In this document: positions 61,031 to 64,000 of the stretch, one piece after another
Position numbering within the stretch: the stretch's first letter is position 1
Layout: each line of letters begins with the position of its first letter
DNA from: Paramagnetospirillum magnetotacticum MS-1
GTDB lineage: Bacteria > Pseudomonadota > Alphaproteobacteria > Rhodospirillales > Magnetospirillaceae
Direction of reading: 5' to 3'
Assembly (NCBI RefSeq): GCF_000829825.1
Contig: NZ_JXSL01000027.1
Span: forward strand, 62,001-126,000
Length of the DNA stretch: 64,000 nt
Program-made: the position numbers and the translations under genes
Notes under the pieces: generated by a model
Database searches by the model: none
Seen by the model: only the letters and a program-made list of their open reading frames with translations
What the model was told of the DNA's origin: nothing

Positions 61031-62548
61031 ATGTCTGCCTCGAAGGGAAATGTTTGGGCGCGTCTGGCGCAGTCGCTGAAGACGCTTTGGGATGATGACA
61101 AGCCCGCACCGGCGACTGCCGTGGCGGGCAAGGTTCCCCGGCCGACCGCGCGTTCCACGGTGGAATCGGCGGCTGAGTGGCTGGAGCAGATGCTCGCCCG
61201 CAATCCCGAGATCAAGGCCAAGCTGCATGTGGTCTCTTTAAGCGAGTACCGCGATTCGGTGGGCGAGAAATGGCCGCGCCTTGCCGACAAGGTGGCGATC
61301 ATCGTCGATCAGGTGGTGCGCCGGAATATCGGCCGCGGCAATACTTTCTGCCGTGATGGCGAGGATTGCTGGATTTTGGCCTTTCCCGAGGTCAGTCCCG
61401 ACGAGGCCCGGCGCCGCACCATCAGCGTTGTCGAGGAACTGGGGCGCTTCCTTTATGGACATCAGCAGGGCGCCGAGGATCGTCCGGTGGCCGTTGCCGC
61501 CGAAATTTCCGTCGCCGAGGCGGTGGGCGAGGATGGCGAGTTCAACGTGACCCGGATCAATCGCGCGGTGGCCGAGGTCCGGGCCTATGTCTCGACCAGC
61601 GGTCTACCTTATCTGCCCTGCGCCCCGGCTCCGGCGGGTCCCGGCGTCAACGATCCGCTCAAAGGATGGGCCAGCCTCGATCGCCGCGCCGAGGTCCGCC
61701 GCGACGACATGAAGTGGGAAACCATCGAGGGCACCGGCGTCAAGAAACCGGCCGCCTATCTCGATCCCAGCATCGTCGGCCCGATTCCTCCGGGCGCCAG
61801 CCTGTCCTTGTTGTGGCGTCCCACCTGGGTGGCCATGGGTGAGTCCATCTCGGCCTATGGTGCCCGTGTGGTGCGCCGTGACCGCGAGAACGACGAACCC
61901 ATCGAGGGGTGCCGTGCCTATCCCGAAGGTGACGTGGCCACCGCTTTGGCCCTTGACCGTTTCGTGGTCAATTCGGCGGTGCGCGATATCCGCAACGCGG
62001 CGCGTATTGCGCCCGAAGGGGTGCCCCAGCCATCGGTGATCCTGCCCTTGTCCTGGCAGTCCCTGGCATCGGATCAGCGCAATTCCGTGATTTTCGCCCT
62101 GTCCGACCTCACCCAGGAAACCCGCAATACCCGGCTGGTCATCGAGATCTTCCATATTCCCGACGGCACCACTACGCCTGAACTGGAATCCGTGGTGTCC
62201 TTCGCCAGCACTCTGTGCCGCGAGGTTCTGGTGCGGACTCGGCTGTCGGCGGCGCGGACCTCGGTCGCCGCCGAGATCGGCGTGTCCATGGTCGGGCTCG
62301 ATCTGTCGGAATTCCGGCCCGAGGACAAGATGAGCGACGAGCAGCTTCTCGCCGTCCTGGAACGCATTCAGCAGGAAACCGCCAAGGATGGCATCGGCTG
62401 CTATCTGTGGAGCGCACGCCACCGCAAGATCGTCGGCGGCGTGGTCCAGGGCGGCTTCGAGATGGTCAACGGCCCCGGACTGATGAAAGACATTCCCCGT
62501 CCCGCCATGGTCCTGCCCGCGCCCCGCACCCGCTTCGCGGCGGAATAA
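61031..62548 (+). CDS. Protein with degenerate GGDEF-like and EAL-like parts
   Basis: 505 residues; ATG with GGAGG five bases upstream. Residues about 60-150 look like a GGDEF domain that lost its active site: DQVVRRNIGRGNTFCRDGED stands where the GG[D/E]EF loop would be, followed by ILAFPEVSPDEARRRT. Residues about 330-500 resemble an EAL fold without its catalytic residues: RLVIEIFHIPDG, VGLDLSEFRPEDK, GIGCYLWSARHRKIVGG. No membrane helix. The protein is probably a c-di-GMP receptor or a scaffold rather than an enzyme. The domain assignment is my reading of sequence pattern and is moderate. Confidence 0.6.
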   Translation: MSASKGNVWARLAQSLKTLWDDDKPAPATAVAGKVPRPTARSTVESAAEWLEQMLARNPEIKAKLHVVSLSEYRDSVGEKWPRLADKVAIIVDQVVRRNIGRGNTFCRDGEDCWILAFPEVSPDEARRRTISVVEELGRFLYGHQQGAEDRPVAVAAEISVAEAVGEDGEFNVTRINRAVAEVRAYVSTSGLPYLPCAPAPAGPGVNDPLKGWASLDRRAEVRRDDMKWETIEGTGVKKPAAYLDPSIVGPIPPGASLSLLWRPTWVAMGESISAYGARVVRRDRENDEPIEGCRAYPEGDVATALALDRFVVNSAVRDIRNAARIAPEGVPQPSVILPLSWQSLASDQRNSVIFALSDLTQETRNTRLVIEIFHIPDGTTTPELESVVSFASTLCREVLVRTRLSAARTSVAAEIGVSMVGLDLSEFRPEDKMSDEQLLAVLERIQQETAKDGIGCYLWSARHRKIVGGVVQGGFEMVNGPGLMKDIPRPAMVLPAPRTRFAAE

Positions 62549-62562
62549 GACCGAATCCCAAC

Positions 62563-62659
62563 TCGGGGGCTTTTGCCCCCGATCCCCCAATCGGGAGGCA
62601 AAGCCTCCCGAACCCTTCCGTTTATTGAAACCGGAGGTTCGGAGGCTATGCCTCCGAAC
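62563..62659 (+). repeat. Array of three GC-rich hairpins
   Basis: Hairpins at 62563-62582 (TCGGGGGC/GCCCCCGA), 62592-62610 (CGGGAGGC/GCCTCCCG) and 62637-62659 (GTTCGGAGGC/GCCTCCGAAC). They follow the GGDEF-EAL-like gene and could stop transcription or form a REP-like cluster. No long T run follows. Confidence 0.65.
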
Positions 62660-62740
62660 GGGTTCGGGCGGTAGCCCGGCTCGCGTAAGCGGAGATTTCC
62701 CGCAGCCCGTTGAGCACTCATCAACAGGCCTTGCCGCCTG

Positions 62741-62779
62741 AAAAAAATAGGGCTGGCTCCCCGGGGGGTGAGCCAGCCC
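62741..62779 (-). terminator. Rho-independent terminator after nrdJ
   Basis: GGGCTGGCTC (62750-62759) pairs with GAGCCAGCCC (62770-62779); on the minus strand a T run follows. It lies about 50 bases past the nrdJ stop. Confidence 0.88.
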
Positions 62780-62829
62780 TTCGTTGCGCGGACCGAGGAG
62801 ATTAAGTTCGGATCCGCGCTTTTGTCGTT

Positions 62830-64000
62830 TTACGAGCAGCCGGTGGTGCCGCCGCAAGTGTCGCATTTCAGGCAGGTGCCGTTGCGCACCAGGGTGAAGT
62901 TGCCGCATTCGGGGCAGGCATCGCCTTCATAGCCCTTCATGCGCGCGGTGCGGATCTGTTCGGCGCGGGCGTCGAACTCCTGGATCAGCGCCTCGGCGTT
63001 CACCGCCACGCTGACCGCCGATTGGGCGGCGGCCGCAATCTGCATGGAGCCGCCCGAGATATCGGCGGAGACCGAGGTCGGCCCGCTGCTTCCCCGCGTC
63101 ATGAACAGCAGGTTGGACGAGCGCACATAGCCCCTGGACGCCACCTTCTCGACCACCGCCAATTGCTGGGCTGCCGCAGCCGCCACGGCGGCTTCCGGCA
63201 GGCCCTCATGGGCGCCGCGACCCACCGTGTCGGGGGTGAGATCGGCGGGCTCCACATGGGCCAGATCGTTGCGGCCCAGATAGGAGATGGCCAGTTCACG
63301 GAAGATGTAGTCCAGGATGGAGGACGACATCTTGATGGTGTCGTTGCCTTCCACCATGCCCGAGGGTTCGAAGCGGGTGAACGTGAAGGCCTCGACGAAT
63401 TCCTCCAGCGGCACGCCGTATTGCAGGCCCACCGAGATGGCGATGGCGAAGTTGTTCATCATGGCCCGGAAGGCGGCGCCTTCCTTGTGCATGTCGATGA
63501 AGATCTCGCCCAGCTTGCCGTCCTCGTATTCGCCGGTGTGGAGATAGACCTTGTGGCCGCCGACGATGGCCTTCTGGATATAGCCCTTGCGGCGGTCGGG
63601 CAGCTTGCGCCGGGCCTGGACCTGCTGGATCACCCGCTCGACCATGCGCTCGGCGACGATCTCGGTCCGCGTCGTCATGGAGGCGTCGGCCAGATCGTCG
63701 GCCAGTTCACCGGCATCGTCGAGCAGGGAGGCCTGCAGCGGCTGGCTGAGCTTGGAACCGTCGCGGTACAGGGCGTTGGCTTTGATGCCCAAACGCCAGG
63801 ACAGCATATAGGCTTCCTTGCAATCCTCGACGGTCGCGCTGTTGGCCATGTTGATGGTCTTGGAGATGGCGCCCGAGATGAAGGGCTGGGCGGCGGCCAT
63901 CATGCGGATATGGCTGTCGACGCCCAGATAGCGCTTGCCGATACGGCCGCAAGGGCTGGCGCAATCGAACACCGGCAGGTGCTCGTCCTTGAGGAAGGGC
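62830..64000 (-). CDS. nrdJ: Vitamin B12-dependent ribonucleotide reductase (class II), C-terminal part
   Basis: About 390 C-terminal residues are in the window and the frame is open to the right edge, so the N-terminal part lies outside. The visible part has [60 protein letters not shown] and the C-terminal zinc/redox tail [20 protein letters not shown] plus CGGTTGC. The family is about 1,200 residues. The enzyme makes deoxyribonucleotides with adenosylcobalamin and works with or without oxygen, which suits a facultative anaerobe. The gene ends at a good terminator. Confidence 0.93.
   Translation of the reverse strand, partial: PFLKDEHLPVFDCASPCGRIGKRYLGVDSHIRMMAAAQPFISGAISKTINMANSATVEDCKEAYMLSWRLGIKANALYRDGSKLSQPLQASLLDDAGELADDLADASMTTRTEIVAERMVERVIQQVQARRKLPDRRKGYIQKAIVGGHKVYLHTGEYEDGKLGEIFIDMHKEGAAFRAMMNNFAIAISVGLQYGVPLEEFVEAFTFTRFEPSGMVEGNDTIKMSSSILDYIFRELAISYLGRNDLAHVEPADLTPDTVGRGAHEGLPEAAVAAAAAQQLAVVEKVASRGYVRSSNLLFMTRGSSGPTSVSADISGGSMQIAAAAQSAVSVAVNAEALIQEFDARAEQIRTARMKGYEGDACPECGNFTLVRNGTCLKCDTCGGTTGCS

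Noticed and set aside
1-64000. CRISPR array, tRNA or rRNA genes, intact insertion sequences, prophage, magnetosome genes
   Set aside because: None could be recognised on either strand by reading; a tRNA search program was not available, so a missed tRNA cannot be fully excluded.

Overview
The window is GC-rich, almost wholly coding, and reads as a chromosomal segment of a free-living alphaproteobacterium. A Thauera-type ATP-dependent benzoyl-CoA reductase with korAB, a B12-dependent ribonucleotide reductase, a partner-switching phosphatase, an MCP with HAMP and PAS-like parts, and a PrkA-YeaH-SpoVR operon together point to Magnetospirillum or a close Rhodospirillales relative. That assignment is inferred from gene content. 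No rRNA, tRNA, CRISPR array, intact insertion sequence, prophage or magnetosome gene was seen.

Layout. 1-7.3 kb: a tartrate module of two minus-strand operons, ttdA-ttdB (L-tartrate dehydratase) and MFS transporter, Tat-signal HAD hydrolase, ttuC, ttuD. A LysR regulator is divergent from ttdA. Both operons carry the same 29-base element about 100 bases upstream of their first gene. 7.4-14.2 kb: signalling genes, with a REC-PP2C-REC-HATPase protein, its STAS partner, a chemoreceptor and a double-Cache histidine kinase. 14.3-18.3 kb: glgC divergent from glgA-glk. 18.4-26.7 kb: housekeeping genes, with a CX5R phosphatase-like protein, purQ-purL, bolA-like, grxD, rpsD, a TrmJ-like methyltransferase, cimA and an RlpA-like protein. 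26.7-31.4 kb: CoA-transferase and DUF218 genes, divergent from a methyltransferase and a TPR/GT41 glycosyltransferase.

31.5-46.2 kb is the catabolic core. had-oah-dch-bcrC-bcrB-bcrA-bcrD-fdx run on the minus strand. korA-korB, a rubrerythrin-like gene and a RidA gene run divergently. KorAB would re-reduce the ferredoxin that feeds benzoyl-CoA reductase, while Dch, Had and Oah take the dienoyl-CoA product to 3-hydroxypimelyl-CoA. After an AT-rich islet bounded by exact 28-base inverted repeats come a tandem GNAT protein and a divergent SDR. Their shared promoter holds a palindrome (TTCGGTA-N6-TACCGAA) that recurs in weaker form upstream of had, so one regulator may control both.

46.2-64 kb: a small secreted protein, prkA-yeaH-spoVR, a very large duplicated TPR/glycosyltransferase/methyltransferase-like protein, a fused indolepyruvate:ferredoxin oxidoreductase, a nucleotide-sugar epimerase, a small protein with an internal repeat, a degenerate GGDEF-EAL-like protein, and the C-terminal part of nrdJ running off the right edge. 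Intergenic spaces carry many hairpins, some acting as terminators and some as dispersed repeats.

No clearly new system is proven here. The best leads are the catabolic promoter palindrome, the oxygen-defence-like genes attached to korAB, the inverted-repeat islet, the duplicated 1,207-residue protein, and the small repeat protein beside the degenerate GGDEF-EAL gene.
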